Assembly: GCF_025755255.1 (NCBI RefSeq)
Contig: NZ_JALIEB010000003.1
Location: 124,001-188,000 of the forward strand
DNA length: 64,000 nt
Reading direction: 5' to 3'
From: Roseobacter sinensis
Lineage (GTDB): Bacteria > Pseudomonadota > Alphaproteobacteria > Rhodobacterales > Rhodobacteraceae
Shown piece by piece: positions 9,119 through 17,661 of this stretch. The position numbers and the translations under genes were made by a program. Under the pieces are notes generated by a model, which was given only the letters and a program-made list of their open reading frames with translations, searched no databases and had not been told where the DNA came from. Position 1 is the first letter of the stretch. Each line of letters begins with the position of its first letter.

Positions 9119-10085
9119 ACGGGTGCTGGCCACCACGCTGATCTGCCTGACGGCCGTTGCGGTTGTCCAATGGCGGGCCTCGGCGCGCGAGGCACGGACG
9201 GCCGAGGCCTATCCGCCCACCGGCCAGCTGATTGCCGACAAGGCACGCGAGGTTCATGCGCAGGTCATGGGTGAGGGCCCTGATCTCGTGCTGATCCATG
9301 GCGCATCGGGCAGCCTGCGCGAGTTTACCTTCGCGCTGGCGGAGCGGCTGAAGGACCGCTACCGGGTCATCCTGCTCGACCGCCCGGGGCTGGGGTGGAC
9401 CGACCGCGCCTCTTATCGCTTCGAAGGCGTCTTGAACCGCGCCGCGGAATCGCCAGCGGTCCAGGCTGAGATGCTGCAGGCTGCCGCTGACGCGCTCGAT
9501 GTCAAAAACCCGATTGTGCTGGGGCACTCCTTCGGCGGGGCGGTCGCCATGGCCTGGGCCCTGTCGCGCCCCGAGGATACCGCCGCTGTCGTCATGGTCT
9601 CGGGCGTCTCGCAACCCTGGCCGGGCGAGCTCGACTGGCAATACCGGATCATGGATACGGCTCTGGGCGATCTGCTGATCCCGCCGCTGGTGTCGGCCTT
9701 CACGCCGGAACGCGTGATCCGGAGCAATGTCGAGGCGATTTTCGCGCCGCAATCCATGCCGGACGGCTATCTGGAGCACATCGGGCCCCGGCTTGCGCTG
9801 CGGCGTCAGACCTTCCGCGCCAACGCGCAACAGGTGAACCGCCTGCGCCCGCATGTGGTGGACATGTCGAGCCGATACCCCGACTTGAAGATGCCGATCG
9901 AGATCCTGCATGGCACCGCGGATGAGATTGTTCCGCTGCGCATTCACAGCGAGCCTTTGGCCCAGCAGGTCCCAGGTGCGGTGCTCACCCGGCTGGAGGG
10001 TGTGGGGCATATGCCGCAGCATGTCGTCCCCGATGAAGTGGAGGCCGCGATTGACCGTGCGGCGACCCGCGCGGGTTTGCGTTAA
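9093..10085 (+). CDS. Alpha/beta hydrolase, membrane-anchored or secreted
   Basis: A hydrophobic N-terminal segment (residues 9-26) acts as signal peptide or anchor and is followed by an alpha/beta-hydrolase fold. The nucleophile Ser146 lies in LGHSFGG, the acid in the LHGTADEIV strand, and the histidine in VGHMPQH, giving a complete triad. An oxyanion loop (LIHGASGS) is at residues 67-74. The gene begins inside metA with a 26-base overlap and has AGGA nine bases before the ATG, so it is probably translated from the metA transcript. The substrate is unknown; an esterase or lipase on the periplasmic side is the best guess. Confidence 0.87.
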   Translation: MISMRSGVRRVLATTLICLTAVAVVQWRASAREARTAEAYPPTGQLIADKAREVHAQVMGEGPDLVLIHGASGSLREFTFALAERLKDRYRVILLDRPGLGWTDRASYRFEGVLNRAAESPAVQAEMLQAAADALDVKNPIVLGHSFGGAVAMAWALSRPEDTAAVVMVSGVSQPWPGELDWQYRIMDTALGDLLIPPLVSAFTPERVIRSNVEAIFAPQSMPDGYLEHIGPRLALRRQTFRANAQQVNRLRPHVVDMSSRYPDLKMPIEILHGTADEIVPLRIHSEPLAQQVPGAVLTRLEGVGHMPQHVVPDEVEAAIDRAATRAGLR

Positions 10086-10134
10086 GCCTGTTAACATCCC
10101 ATATTGAGGGCAGAACACCTGCCCTGGAGGGCCC

Positions 10135-11004
10135 ATGGACCTGCCATTTGACGGCGCAATCAGCTCCTTTTTTGAAACCGAAGCCCCGCAGCCAATTCGC
10201 GACGCAATCCGAAGGGGTGAGCGGGGTGATATCCTCTCGCCGACCTATCCCCACAGCGACCGCTTGGCGCGCAAGCCCTACGAGGGTGATCTGCGGGCCT
10301 TGCAGATCGAGCTGGTCAAACTGCAGGCCTGGGTCCGGGAGAGCGGCGCGCGGGTCGTCCTCGTCTTCGAAGGACGGGATGGTGCCGGAAAAGGTGGCAC
10401 AATCAAACGGTTCCGGGCCAATCTTAATCCCCGTGGCGCGCGGGTCGTCGCCCTGGCCAAACCGACCGAGAAAGAGGCCGGCGAGTGGTACTTTCAGCGC
10501 TACGCCCGGCAGTTGCCGACCGCGAGCGAGCTCGTCTTCTATGATCGCAGCTGGTACAACCGAGGTGTCGTGGAAGAGGTCTTCGACTTCTGCACCCCGA
10601 CCCAACGCAAGCATTTCTTCCAACAGGTCAACCCGTTCGAAGAGATGCTGGTGGATGAGGGCATACATCTCTTCAAGTTCTGGCTGAACGTGGGCCGCGC
10701 CGAACAGTTGCGCCGCCTCATGGCCCGCGAGCGCGACCCGCTGAAACAGTGGAAGCTGAGCTGGATCGATGTCGAGGGCCTGAAGCGTTGGGACGCCTAT
10801 ACACAAGCGATCGCCGAGACGCTGACTGCGAGCCATACCGAGACCGCCCCCTGGACCATCGTGCGCTCGGACGACAAGCGCCGCGCGCGGCTGGCGGCCA
10901 TTCGCACCGTGTTGCATGGGATCGACTATGCGCGCAAGGACGTGAAGGCCATCGGCAAGATCGACAACAGCATCTGCGGCGGACCGGACGTCTGGGATGC
11001 CTAA
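10135..11004 (+). CDS. ppk2: Polyphosphate kinase 2
   Basis: PPK2 enzymes transfer phosphate between inorganic polyphosphate and nucleotides. The 289-residue protein has the family's Walker A (FEGRDGAGKGG, about residues 78-88), the Walker B with Asp137 in FYDRSWYNR, and the RANLNPRGARVVAL segment between them. The single kinase domain and its length fit the one-domain class I type; whether it favours GDP or ADP cannot be told. A good ribosome site (CTGGAGG) precedes the start. The gene overlaps the TetR regulator by eight bases, so the regulator is probably coexpressed and may control this unit. Confidence 0.95.
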   Translation: MDLPFDGAISSFFETEAPQPIRDAIRRGERGDILSPTYPHSDRLARKPYEGDLRALQIELVKLQAWVRESGARVVLVFEGRDGAGKGGTIKRFRANLNPRGARVVALAKPTEKEAGEWYFQRYARQLPTASELVFYDRSWYNRGVVEEVFDFCTPTQRKHFFQQVNPFEEMLVDEGIHLFKFWLNVGRAEQLRRLMARERDPLKQWKLSWIDVEGLKRWDAYTQAIAETLTASHTETAPWTIVRSDDKRRARLAAIRTVLHGIDYARKDVKAIGKIDNSICGGPDVWDA

Positions 11005-11614
11005 ACGCGGTTACCACCACGGCAACCTGCGGCAAGCGCTGATCGATGCGGCGTTGGAGCTGATCGAGGCCCGGGGGCCTATGGGCTTCACGCTGTCCGA
11101 AGCGGCCAAGCAGGCGGGCGTGACCCCGGCGGCGGTCTATCGGCACTTCGAAGGGCGCGAGGACCTGATCGCCGAGGCCGCCTTGCAGGGCTACGAGATC
11201 TTCGGGGATCTCATGCAATACGCTTATGACAAGGGCCAACCCTCGGCCCTGTCGGCCTTTACGGCCACCGGTCGGGCCTATCTCGCCTTCGCGGGCAAGT
11301 ATCCGGGTCACTATATCGCGATGTTCGAAAGCGGCATCTCGGTGAACCGGACCCCGGAATTGGCAGCCGCCGCGACGCGCGCAAACGATGTGCTGGAGAA
11401 GGCCGCAACCGACCTCAGCCAGCATATCCCCGCGGACAAGCGCCCACCCGCGTCGATGTTTTCAGCGCATATCTGGGCGCTCAGTCACGGGGTGGTCGAG
11501 CTTTTTGCCCGCAACTCGCCCGGGCGCGCGTCGCCCTTTCCGGCGGACGACCTGCTCGAGACCGGGATCGGCATCTATCTGCGGGGACTTGGCCTGATCA
11601 GCCCGGACGACTGA
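10997..11614 (+). CDS. TetR/AcrR family transcriptional regulator
   Basis: The 205-residue protein has the TetR helix-turn-helix in residues 5-50, with the typical FTLSEAAKQAGVTPAAVYRHF pattern, and a C-terminal all-helical ligand domain containing FAGKYPGHYIAMF, found in the WHG-type branch of TetR proteins. It starts inside the last codons of ppk2. The ligand is unknown. Because it lacks its own promoter region, it may control the ppk2 promoter or a distant target. It converges on the Hint-domain gene with an eight-base gap. Confidence 0.9.
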   Translation: MPKRGYHHGNLRQALIDAALELIEARGPMGFTLSEAAKQAGVTPAAVYRHFEGREDLIAEAALQGYEIFGDLMQYAYDKGQPSALSAFTATGRAYLAFAGKYPGHYIAMFESGISVNRTPELAAAATRANDVLEKAATDLSQHIPADKRPPASMFSAHIWALSHGVVELFARNSPGRASPFPADDLLETGIGIYLRGLGLISPDD

Positions 11615-11622
11615 AGTAGAAA

Positions 11623-12654
11623 TCAGGCCGCCAGATAGGGCCGCAACGCCGTCGCCTCGGTCGCGGTCAGTGTCATTGACGCGGTTGCGCCAAATCCATC
11701 GTAACCGGCCGCAAGCGACGGGAAGAGTGATTGCAGCTCGCCCCGCGGCGCGACCTCGAGCGCACCGACCGACTGTTCGGCGTAGAAGAAGCTCTCGCTC
11801 AGCGCGCCACTGGCCCGGACGATCTGGTGGCTGTCGAACATGAAATGGGTGTAGCGTACGGTGTCGCGCGGCTCGATTCGGACGCCGGGCAGACCGACCA
11901 GATGCTTCGCCGCGATCAGCACCTGGGGCTTTCCGAAGAGCAATTCGGCCATCGGCGTTTCGGCCCACATGCGATGCTGTTGCGACACCACCAGTGCCCT
12001 GTCGTTGCCAAAAGCGCCCGCCTCGAAGATCACGGGCGCATAGTCTCCCTGCCCCGCCACGGTGGTGCTGGCAACCCAGCGGACCGGCGCGGCACCGCTG
12101 TCCTTGGTCCAGATCTCCTGGCCGGCTTTGATCTCCTCGACCGAGATGTCGCCATCGGGCGTGTCGATCCGGGTCCCGTCCGCAAAACAGGGCGCGAAGC
12201 TGTTGTAGGTTGACGCGCCGTTGTTGCTCCCGCTGACCTTGACGTAAGAGGCACCGTCCTGCAGGACGGTGGTGGTCGAATAGCCCCAGATATCGCTGAA
12301 GTTGCCGTTCTTGGAATAGACGTTGACGGTGATGACCGGGCCCGTGGTACTGCCGTTGTCGTCGAGCTGCTGCAACCGGATGATCGATTCCGACTCGACC
12401 CGGGTGCCATTGGCCACCAGCCCCTTGCCATCCACGATCCGGTGCTGGTTCGCTCGCGAGTCTTCGAAAACGTTGGAGTTGCCGCCCGTGTCGTTCAGCG
12501 TAATGACCTCGCCACTGCCTGCGGTGTACTGGAAGATGGTGCCATTCGGCGTATTGCCGTTGTTGATGATGGGGTTGCCGACAAGACTCGACTTCGGGCT
12601 GGACGTGACAATGAGATTCTCATTGTCGAAGGCCACAAACGTCCTGAGAACCAT
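11623..12654 (-). CDS. Hint domain-containing protein
   Basis: The 343-residue protein has an N-terminal Asn/Gly/Thr-rich beta region of about 170 residues, then a Hint module of the Hint_2 type: it begins at Cys in PCFADGTRIDTPDGD, continues with GQEIWTKD and VVSQQHRMW, and ends with THFMFDSHQIVRASG. Such modules are related to inteins and Hedgehog autoprocessing domains and are frequent in Rhodobacterales secreted proteins, often beside calcium-binding repeats, which are absent here. The start at 12654 has a GAGGGAGG ribosome site; an upstream in-frame start is unlikely. No Sec signal is visible, so export, if any, would use another route. Target and function are unknown. Confidence 0.85.
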   Translation of the reverse strand: MVLRTFVAFDNENLIVTSSPKSSLVGNPIINNGNTPNGTIFQYTAGSGEVITLNDTGGNSNVFEDSRANQHRIVDGKGLVANGTRVESESIIRLQQLDDNGSTTGPVITVNVYSKNGNFSDIWGYSTTTVLQDGASYVKVSGSNNGASTYNSFAPCFADGTRIDTPDGDISVEEIKAGQEIWTKDSGAAPVRWVASTTVAGQGDYAPVIFEAGAFGNDRALVVSQQHRMWAETPMAELLFGKPQVLIAAKHLVGLPGVRIEPRDTVRYTHFMFDSHQIVRASGALSESFFYAEQSVGALEVAPRGELQSLFPSLAAGYDGFGATASMTLTATEATALRPYLAA

Positions 12655-12812
12655 AACCGCCTCCCTCGTGAACGGATTTGGGTGAGCGTAGCGGGGATTC
12701 GCGGGCGCGCGAAGCCCTTGCGCTGCCAAAAATCGGTTCTGTTGCCGATTTTGCGCGGTTTTCGGCGGATTTGACCGGATCGGCATACCCGTAGGTTGTG
12801 CGTGCCGGTCCC

Positions 12813-12846
12813 AAAACGAAGGGCCACCACAGCGGGCAGCCCTTCG
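12813..12846 (-). terminator. Terminator of the rplM-rpsI operon
   Basis: Perfect 8-base arms (CGAAGGGC at 12817-12824 and GCCCTTCG at 12839-12846) are followed on the minus strand by TTTT. It begins 18 bases after the rpsI stop codon. Confidence 0.85.
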
Positions 12847-12863
12847 ACGTGTCTTGCCTGTCT

Positions 12864-13358
12864 TTAGCGCTTGGAGAACTGGAAGCTCTTGCGCGCCTTG
12901 GCCTTGCCGTATTTCTTGCGCTCGACCACGCGGCTGTCGCGGGTCAGGAAGCCGGCGGCTTTCAGCGCGCCGCGCAAGCTGGGATCGTAAAGCTGCAGCG
13001 CCTTGGAGATGCCGTGCTTGACCGCACCGGCCTGACCCGAAAGCCCGCCGCCCTTCACGGTGGCCACCACATCGAACTGGCCTTCGGTGCCCGAGACGGA
13101 GAACGGCTGGGCCAGGATCATCTGCAGCACCGGGCGCGCGAAATAGTCGTTCTGCGCCTTGCCGTTCACGGTGACCTTGCCGGAGCCGGGCTTGATCCAG
13201 ACGCGGGCGACGGCATCCTTCCGCTTGCCGGTGGCGTAGGAGCGGCCCAGATCGTCGCGCACGGGCTCGCGCGGGGTTTCGACCACTTCGGGTGCGGCCT
13301 CAAGGCCAGCGGCCTGGCCGAGCTCTTCGAGGGTGTTGATTTCGTCAGCCATGCTCAT
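12864..13358 (-). CDS. rpsI: 30S ribosomal protein S9
   Basis: S9 sits in the head of the small subunit, where its C-terminal tail reaches the P-site tRNA. The 164-residue product has the core from [14 protein letters not shown] onward and the ending [11 protein letters not shown] with the conserved basic tail. The first 35 residues are an acidic extension typical of alphaproteobacteria. The ATG overlaps the rplM stop codon (ATGA), so the two are translationally coupled, and a strong terminator follows. Confidence 0.98.
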   Translation of the reverse strand: MSMADEINTLEELGQAAGLEAAPEVVETPREPVRDDLGRSYATGKRKDAVARVWIKPGSGKVTVNGKAQNDYFARPVLQMILAQPFSVSGTEGQFDVVATVKGGGLSGQAGAVKHGISKALQLYDPSLRGALKAAGFLTRDSRVVERKKYGKAKARKSFQFSKR

Positions 13359-13816
13359 GCACTCCGGGTGTTTTTGCTGTTCATGGATTTGACATCCAGA
13401 ACTTCGGGGCTTTGCGCCTCATGGGGGTGATCACCACCCGCATAGACGCGCAGGTTGGTCATCTGTTTGCGGCTCAGCCGGTTGCCGGGCAGCATGCGCT
13501 TGACGGCGAGGGTGACGACCCGCTCAGGATGCGCGCCTTCGAGGATCTGCGCCTTGGTGCGCGACTTGATCCCGCCAGGATGCCCGGTGTGCCAGTAGTG
13601 GTTCTCGTCGCGCTTCTTGCCGGTCAGCTGGATCTTGTCGGCATTGATGACGATGACATTGTCACCCATGTCCATATGCGGTGTGAACGACGGCTTGTGC
13701 TTGCCACGCAGACGCATGGCCACGATCGACGCAAGACGGCCCAGAACAACGCCCTCGGCGTCGATCAGGATCCATTTCTTGTCGATATCTGCGGGTGTTG
13801 CAGAAAAGGTTTTCAT
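13355..13816 (-). CDS. rplM: 50S ribosomal protein L13
   Basis: L13 is an early-assembling protein of the large subunit. The product of 153 residues starts [15 protein letters not shown] and contains LGRLAS, the [11 protein letters not shown] segment and [10 protein letters not shown], all diagnostic. I placed the start at 13816 because the sequence upstream in the same frame has no family similarity. It is the first gene of the rplM-rpsI operon and is preceded by a clear sigma70-type promoter at 13881-13908. Confidence 0.98.
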   Translation of the reverse strand: MKTFSATPADIDKKWILIDAEGVVLGRLASIVAMRLRGKHKPSFTPHMDMGDNVIVINADKIQLTGKKRDENHYWHTGHPGGIKSRTKAQILEGAHPERVVTLAVKRMLPGNRLSRKQMTNLRVYAGGDHPHEAQSPEVLDVKSMNSKNTRSA

Positions 13817-13880
13817 GGACGGTTCCCCGGTTGAGGTGAAAGGCGGCCTCTGACGGTGCCGCCCCGAATTCGATTGGCGG

Positions 13881-13908
13881 TTTATAATCGACCGAACGGC
13901 CACGTCAA
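13881..13908 (-). promoter_or_regulatory. Promoter of rplM-rpsI
   Basis: On the minus strand TTGACG is followed by a 16-base spacer and TATAAA, a near-consensus sigma70 promoter, 65 bases before the rplM start codon. Confidence 0.75.
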
Positions 13909-14064
13909 GCACGTTATGTCACGATTTATCATTCAGAATCAATGCGTTGCAAAATAGGTATTATTATACCCCATATGCTTGCGCGATATTTTTCCTTGAA
14001 ACCCGCGCGCAAAGGCACAGAGTGCGGCACAGCGTGCTGTAAAGGGTTTGGCCTGAGGTCGTCT

Positions 14065-14385
14065 ATGGAGTCCAGTCTTGTCGATGCCGCCTTGGGCGCA
14101 GTTTTCCTGCTTGCGGGCGCGACCTGGCTGGGCATCTCGCCTGTCCGGCGGCTCATCCGCATCTACGAGGCCAAGCATGAGCTCAAGCACGGCTCTGCCG
14201 GCTGGTTGCGCAGCCTCAGCGGCTGGTCGCTCATCGCGCTTTGGCTGCTGGCCACATGGTTCGTCGCCACCATCATAGGCGACTGGGGGGCCACCGGAGA
14301 CCTGCCGGGCGCGATGGACCGCTCGTGGCTGCGGCTGCGCATCATCCTGGAGATTCTGATCGCCATTCTGGAGTCCGACAATTGA
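14065..14385 (+). CDS. Small membrane protein, unknown, coupled to the zinc-ribbon gene
   Basis: The 106-residue protein has two hydrophobic helices (about residues 5-24 and 50-72), separated by a charged segment (RRLIRIYEAKHELKHG), and a third weakly hydrophobic stretch at the C-terminus that ends in LEILIAILESDN. I do not recognise a family. The start is the ATG at 14065; an upstream reading frame is AT-rich and unlike protein. Its TGA overlaps the TTG start of the next gene (TTGA), so the two proteins are probably made in fixed ratio and may act together. Its function is unknown; an inner-membrane partner of the zinc-ribbon protein is an inference. Confidence 0.75.
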   Translation: MESSLVDAALGAVFLLAGATWLGISPVRRLIRIYEAKHELKHGSAGWLRSLSGWSLIALWLLATWFVATIIGDWGATGDLPGAMDRSWLRLRIILEILIAILESDN

Positions 14386-15428
14386 CCGAAGCGGCGGCGA
14401 TCCAGACGGCATTGCAGTGCCCCGCCTGCGCTGGTCAGTGCACCTTCTTGCCCACAGAGCAGGCGCTGGCCTGTCAGAGCTGCGGATCGACGCACCCGAT
14501 TGAGCTGGACGACGATGCCGATGCTGCGGCAGAAACCCCCTATGGTGTGGATCTGGTGGCCGAAGACAGGCCCGTTCCACAGCAGGTGCGCGTGCATCAC
14601 TGCGAGACCTGCGGCGGCGATGTGATCTTCACCGGGCCGATCCTGTCCGAGCGCTGCGCCTATTGCGACGGGCCTGTGGTGCTGGCACTGCAGGACACCG
14701 GCTTTGCCACCATGGGTCTGATCCCCTTTGCGATCGGCGAGGAAGAGGCGCAGGCTTGCGCGCAGCGGTGGGTGTCGCGGCGGATCGCTGCCCCCAGCGA
14801 TCTGAAAGGGATCATCGCTGAGGCCCGTGTCGCCGGGCTCTACGCGCCGTTCTGGACCTTCGACAGCACCGAAACCATCCGCTATTGGGCGCAGTACCGG
14901 ACCGGGTCGGGCAATCATGCCCGCACCCGCTCGACCGAGGGCGATATGGAGATCGTGTTCGACGATCTGCTGATGCCCGCCTCGCCCCATGTGACCCCGC
15001 TGATCCGCGATGGCATTCTGCATGAGTTCGACCCCGCGCGACTGCGTCCCTATGATGCGGCGTATCTGGCGGGCTTCGCCGCCGAGCAGCATCATCAGAC
15101 CGTGGAGGAGGGGCTCGCGGCCAATGCGGACGACAAGGACCTGCTGATCCGCAACCGTATCCGAAAACACATCGACAAATCGCGGATTGTCAGCCTGGAG
15201 TACCAGTCGGACACCACGGGCATTCACTATCGCCGCATCCTGCTGCCGGTCTGGATCCTGCATTACAGCTATGAGGATCAGCCGATGAAGGTCGTGGTCT
15301 GCGGGCTGCACGGCCGCACTTTTGGCGAGCGGCCGTTTTCCACCTGGAAGCTGGCGGGCTATGCCGCCGTGCTCTCGGCGGTTGCGATTGGCTTTGGCGT
15401 GGGCTGGGGGGCTGGGGGGCTGCTCTAG
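14382..15428 (+). CDS. Zinc-ribbon protein with C-terminal membrane helix
   Basis: The 348-residue protein starts with a TFIIB-type zinc ribbon (CPACAGQC, then ACQSCGS; residues about 11-34), followed by a second cysteine pair set (HCETCGG and CAYCDGP; about 70-95). The middle is a beta-rich domain with FWTFDS and WVSRRIAAPSDLKG, resembling proteins annotated as replication factor Y-like or as TFIIB zinc-ribbon proteins in this group; that name is not a functional assignment. A single membrane helix ends the chain (LAGYAAVLSAVAIGFGVGWG). The TTG start overlaps the upstream stop codon. Role unknown; the tail anchors it to the membrane with the zinc domains in the cytoplasm. Confidence 0.8.
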   Translation: MTEAAAIQTALQCPACAGQCTFLPTEQALACQSCGSTHPIELDDDADAAAETPYGVDLVAEDRPVPQQVRVHHCETCGGDVIFTGPILSERCAYCDGPVVLALQDTGFATMGLIPFAIGEEEAQACAQRWVSRRIAAPSDLKGIIAEARVAGLYAPFWTFDSTETIRYWAQYRTGSGNHARTRSTEGDMEIVFDDLLMPASPHVTPLIRDGILHEFDPARLRPYDAAYLAGFAAEQHHQTVEEGLAANADDKDLLIRNRIRKHIDKSRIVSLEYQSDTTGIHYRRILLPVWILHYSYEDQPMKVVVCGLHGRTFGERPFSTWKLAGYAAVLSAVAIGFGVGWGAGGLL

Positions 15429-15434
15429 CGGCGA

Positions 15435-16850
15435 TCAGACACCCAGTTGCTCGGGCGGGCTGTCGAGCAGGTCGCGCAGCCGCATCATCGCCGCCTCGAA
15501 GGTCTTCAGCGAAACGCCCGCGTTGACAGCCATGCGCACCGCATGTGGCGCGCGCGCCTCGCGGCAGACGAACTCTTCAGCCGAGCGGATCTGCACGCCC
15601 TGCGCTTCTGCTGCCTGGCAGAAGGCCCCCGCCCGCCAGCCCACCGGCAGCCGCAGCCACAGGAACGGAACCCCGGGCCGCCAGACCAGATCATAAGCGC
15701 CGAGCACGTTCACCGCACATTGCACATAGGTGTGGAACGCCCGGGTTGTCGCCTCTGCCACGCGGTCGATGTCAGGGTGGGTCAGAAGGGCCGCGCAGAC
15801 ATCGGTCATCGGCGTGGCAAGACCGAAGAACCCGTGCTCGGCGGACCGGCGCAGGACGTGCGATTTGCCTTCGGGCGCAATGGCATATCCGAAGCGCAGC
15901 GCAGGCGTGATCGTCTTGGCGATGGAGGAGACATACCAGCCGCGCCCCGGCGCCAGCATCCGGTAGGCGGGCGCGCGGTTGACACCCATCCGGTAGCAAT
16001 CGTCCTCGACGATCTGGAAATCGCGCTGGCGGGCGATGCGCGCAATGGCCTCGCGCCGGGCGACCGGCGTGAAGCCGCAGGTCGGATTGTGCACCTCCGG
16101 CGAGGTACAAAGGACTTGCGCGTCATGCGCCCGCGCCACGGCCTCAAGCGCCTCGGGGATGATCCCCTCCGCATCCATCGGCACGGGCACCACATCCGCG
16201 CGCAACAACTCGGCCGCGCGCCGGAAGCCCGGATAGGCCAGTTCCTCGATCAGCACGGTGGGCTTGCGCCCCTCCAGAATCGCCTGAAGGATGAGCAGGA
16301 TGCCGTTCTGCCCGCCGTGGCACAACACCACGTCGCGTTCATGCAGCGGTCCGAGCGGTGTGCCCTTCAGCCAGTGCACCACCGCGTCGCGCGCAGGGCG
16401 CGCGCCGCTCCGGCTGGGATAGTGCATCACGCCCGAGGGCGGCACCTTGGCCACCTGCGCCATGACCTGGCGCACCAGCTTGTCCTGCCCGACGCAGGGC
16501 AGATGCGGTGAAAACAGGCTGACATTGTGCGGGTCTTCCTCCACACCCGCGCTGTGCTTGATCACGTCGATCTCGATGGGCGCGTCATTGGCAGGCGTCG
16601 CACGCGGCGGGGCGACGAAGGTCCCGCGCCCGACCTCGGCGGTCAGCGTCCCCTCGTCGGTCAGGATCGTATAGGCGCGGGCGACGGTGCCGGGCGTGAT
16701 GCTCAACCGCCAGGCCAGATCGCGCACCGGTGGCAGCTTGTCGCCGGGCTTCAGAGCACCGGCGTCGATGCCCTTGCGGATGCTCGAGACGACAGCCTGA
16801 TACTTGGGCCCCTGCCCCGTCACCAGCTCCGGCTGCCAAATTGTACTCAT
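15435..16850 (-). CDS. MocR-type transcriptional regulator (GntR HTH plus aminotransferase fold)
   Basis: The 471-residue protein joins an N-terminal GntR winged helix (residues about 10-80, LPPVRDLAWRLSITPGTVARAY) to a class I aminotransferase-like domain that binds pyridoxal phosphate; the likely lysine is in VSSIAKTITPALRFGY. MocR regulators sense PLP together with an amino acid or amine. The gene is divergent from a DUF1127 gene, and the 94 bases between them hold repeated motifs fit for its binding, so self-control and control of the DUF1127 gene are likely. Whether it is PdxR, controlling PLP synthesis, or another MocR cannot be decided; no pdx gene is adjacent. Confidence 0.9.
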   Translation of the reverse strand: MSTIWQPELVTGQGPKYQAVVSSIRKGIDAGALKPGDKLPPVRDLAWRLSITPGTVARAYTILTDEGTLTAEVGRGTFVAPPRATPANDAPIEIDVIKHSAGVEEDPHNVSLFSPHLPCVGQDKLVRQVMAQVAKVPPSGVMHYPSRSGARPARDAVVHWLKGTPLGPLHERDVVLCHGGQNGILLILQAILEGRKPTVLIEELAYPGFRRAAELLRADVVPVPMDAEGIIPEALEAVARAHDAQVLCTSPEVHNPTCGFTPVARREAIARIARQRDFQIVEDDCYRMGVNRAPAYRMLAPGRGWYVSSIAKTITPALRFGYAIAPEGKSHVLRRSAEHGFFGLATPMTDVCAALLTHPDIDRVAEATTRAFHTYVQCAVNVLGAYDLVWRPGVPFLWLRLPVGWRAGAFCQAAEAQGVQIRSAEEFVCREARAPHAVRMAVNAGVSLKTFEAAMMRLRDLLDSPPEQLGV

Positions 16851-16930
16851 TACAATGTTTTCCTAGCCTGGATGTATCAATCATCGTATCAATATTGCAT
16901 AGCGATACCGCTATATTGTGTCAATACAAT
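16840..16930. promoter_or_regulatory. Divergent operator region of the MocR regulator
   Basis: Two inverted repeats of the ATTGT/ACAAT type are present: ATTGTA-N5-TACAAT at 16840-16856, across the regulator's start codon, and ATTGT-N6-ACAAT at 16915-16930 next to the DUF1127 ribosome site. Between them GTATCAAT occurs twice (16874-16881 and 16886-16893), 12 bases apart, near one helical turn. Direct repeats of this spacing are common for MocR binding. Confidence 0.55.
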
Positions 16931-16944
16931 TTTAGGAGAGTCCC

Positions 16945-17178
16945 ATGGCACACGCAACAACTCCATCCTCCCGGTCCCTGGCCTATCTCAATGAGGTCAA
17001 GGAGATGCCACAAGTGGCCATCCTCGCGGTCGAGTTTGCTGTCTGCGTGTCCAAATGGACCACACGTCGCCGCACGCGCCGCGCGCTGAAAAAGCTCACG
17101 GTCCGGCAACTGGACGACGTGGGGCTGACACCCGAGCAGGCTCGGCACGAGGCTGCCAAGGTGTTCTGGCGCGCGTAA
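16945..17178 (+). CDS. DUF1127 domain protein
   Basis: The 77-residue basic protein carries a C-terminal DUF1127 motif (RRRTRRALKKLTVRQLDDVGLTPEQARHEA in outline), a 40-residue arginine-rich helix-turn-helix-like unit. In other alphaproteobacteria small DUF1127 proteins influence RNA turnover and phosphate or carbon metabolism; this one has an extra N-terminal third. A TTTTAGGAGAG ribosome site precedes the ATG. It is divergent from the MocR gene and closed by a strong terminator, hence a single-gene unit probably under MocR control. Confidence 0.85.
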   Translation: MAHATTPSSRSLAYLNEVKEMPQVAILAVEFAVCVSKWTTRRRTRRALKKLTVRQLDDVGLTPEQARHEAAKVFWRA

Positions 17179-17209
17179 CCTCCCCGGTACGCGACCAGAC
17201 CTCTTCCTC

Positions 17210-17237
17210 AGGGCCGGGCTTGTCCCGGCCCTCTTTT
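17210..17237 (+). terminator. Intrinsic terminator after the DUF1127 gene
   Basis: Perfect 9-base arms (AGGGCCGGG and CCCGGCCCT) enclose a CTTGT loop and are followed by CTTTT. It lies 31 bases after the stop codon and abuts the convergent thioesterase stop. Confidence 0.9.
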
Positions 17238-17238
17238 A

Positions 17239-17661
17239 TCAGGCGCGCGGCGGAATGGCGTAGGTCAGGCTCGCCCGGGCCACCGGTTCGGACATGCCGT
17301 CCGAGTAGATCAGCACGTCGCTGACCGAGAGTTGTTTTCCGAGCTTTAGCAAGCGCACTTCGCCGCGCAGGTCGGCGCGCGCCGCGGGCTTGCGCATGAA
17401 GTCGATGGCGCAATTCGTCGTGACTGTTAGCGCCTCGGGGCCGATGCGGGCCAGCGTGATCAGATAGGCCGCCACATCGGCCAGCGCGAACATCGCGGGC
17501 CCCGAGACCGTCCCGCCCGGACGCAGATGCTTGTCGCCAACCTTCAGCCGGACGGTCAACCGGTCGCTGCTGACCTTCTCGACGACAAAGTCATCCGCGA
17601 CCTGCTCGAACACCCGATCCAGAAAGGCGTTCAGCGCTGCGGCGTCCATCTTGATGTCCAT
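17239..17661 (-). CDS. PaaI/YigI-type hotdog thioesterase
   Basis: The 140-residue protein fits a single hotdog fold of the PaaI family, which hydrolyses acyl-CoA or aromatic acyl-CoA thioesters. The core has KHLRPGGTVSGPAMFALADVAAYL, in which the usual catalytic Asp or Glu is expected near the ALADVA helix, and the later strand TTNCAIDFMRKP. I chose the Met at 17661 because the fold begins there; the 16 residues before it in the frame are not family-like. It stands alone and converges on the DUF1127 gene. Substrate unknown. Confidence 0.85.
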   Translation of the reverse strand: MDIKMDAAALNAFLDRVFEQVADDFVVEKVSSDRLTVRLKVGDKHLRPGGTVSGPAMFALADVAAYLITLARIGPEALTVTTNCAIDFMRKPAARADLRGEVRLLKLGKQLSVSDVLIYSDGMSEPVARASLTYAIPPRA

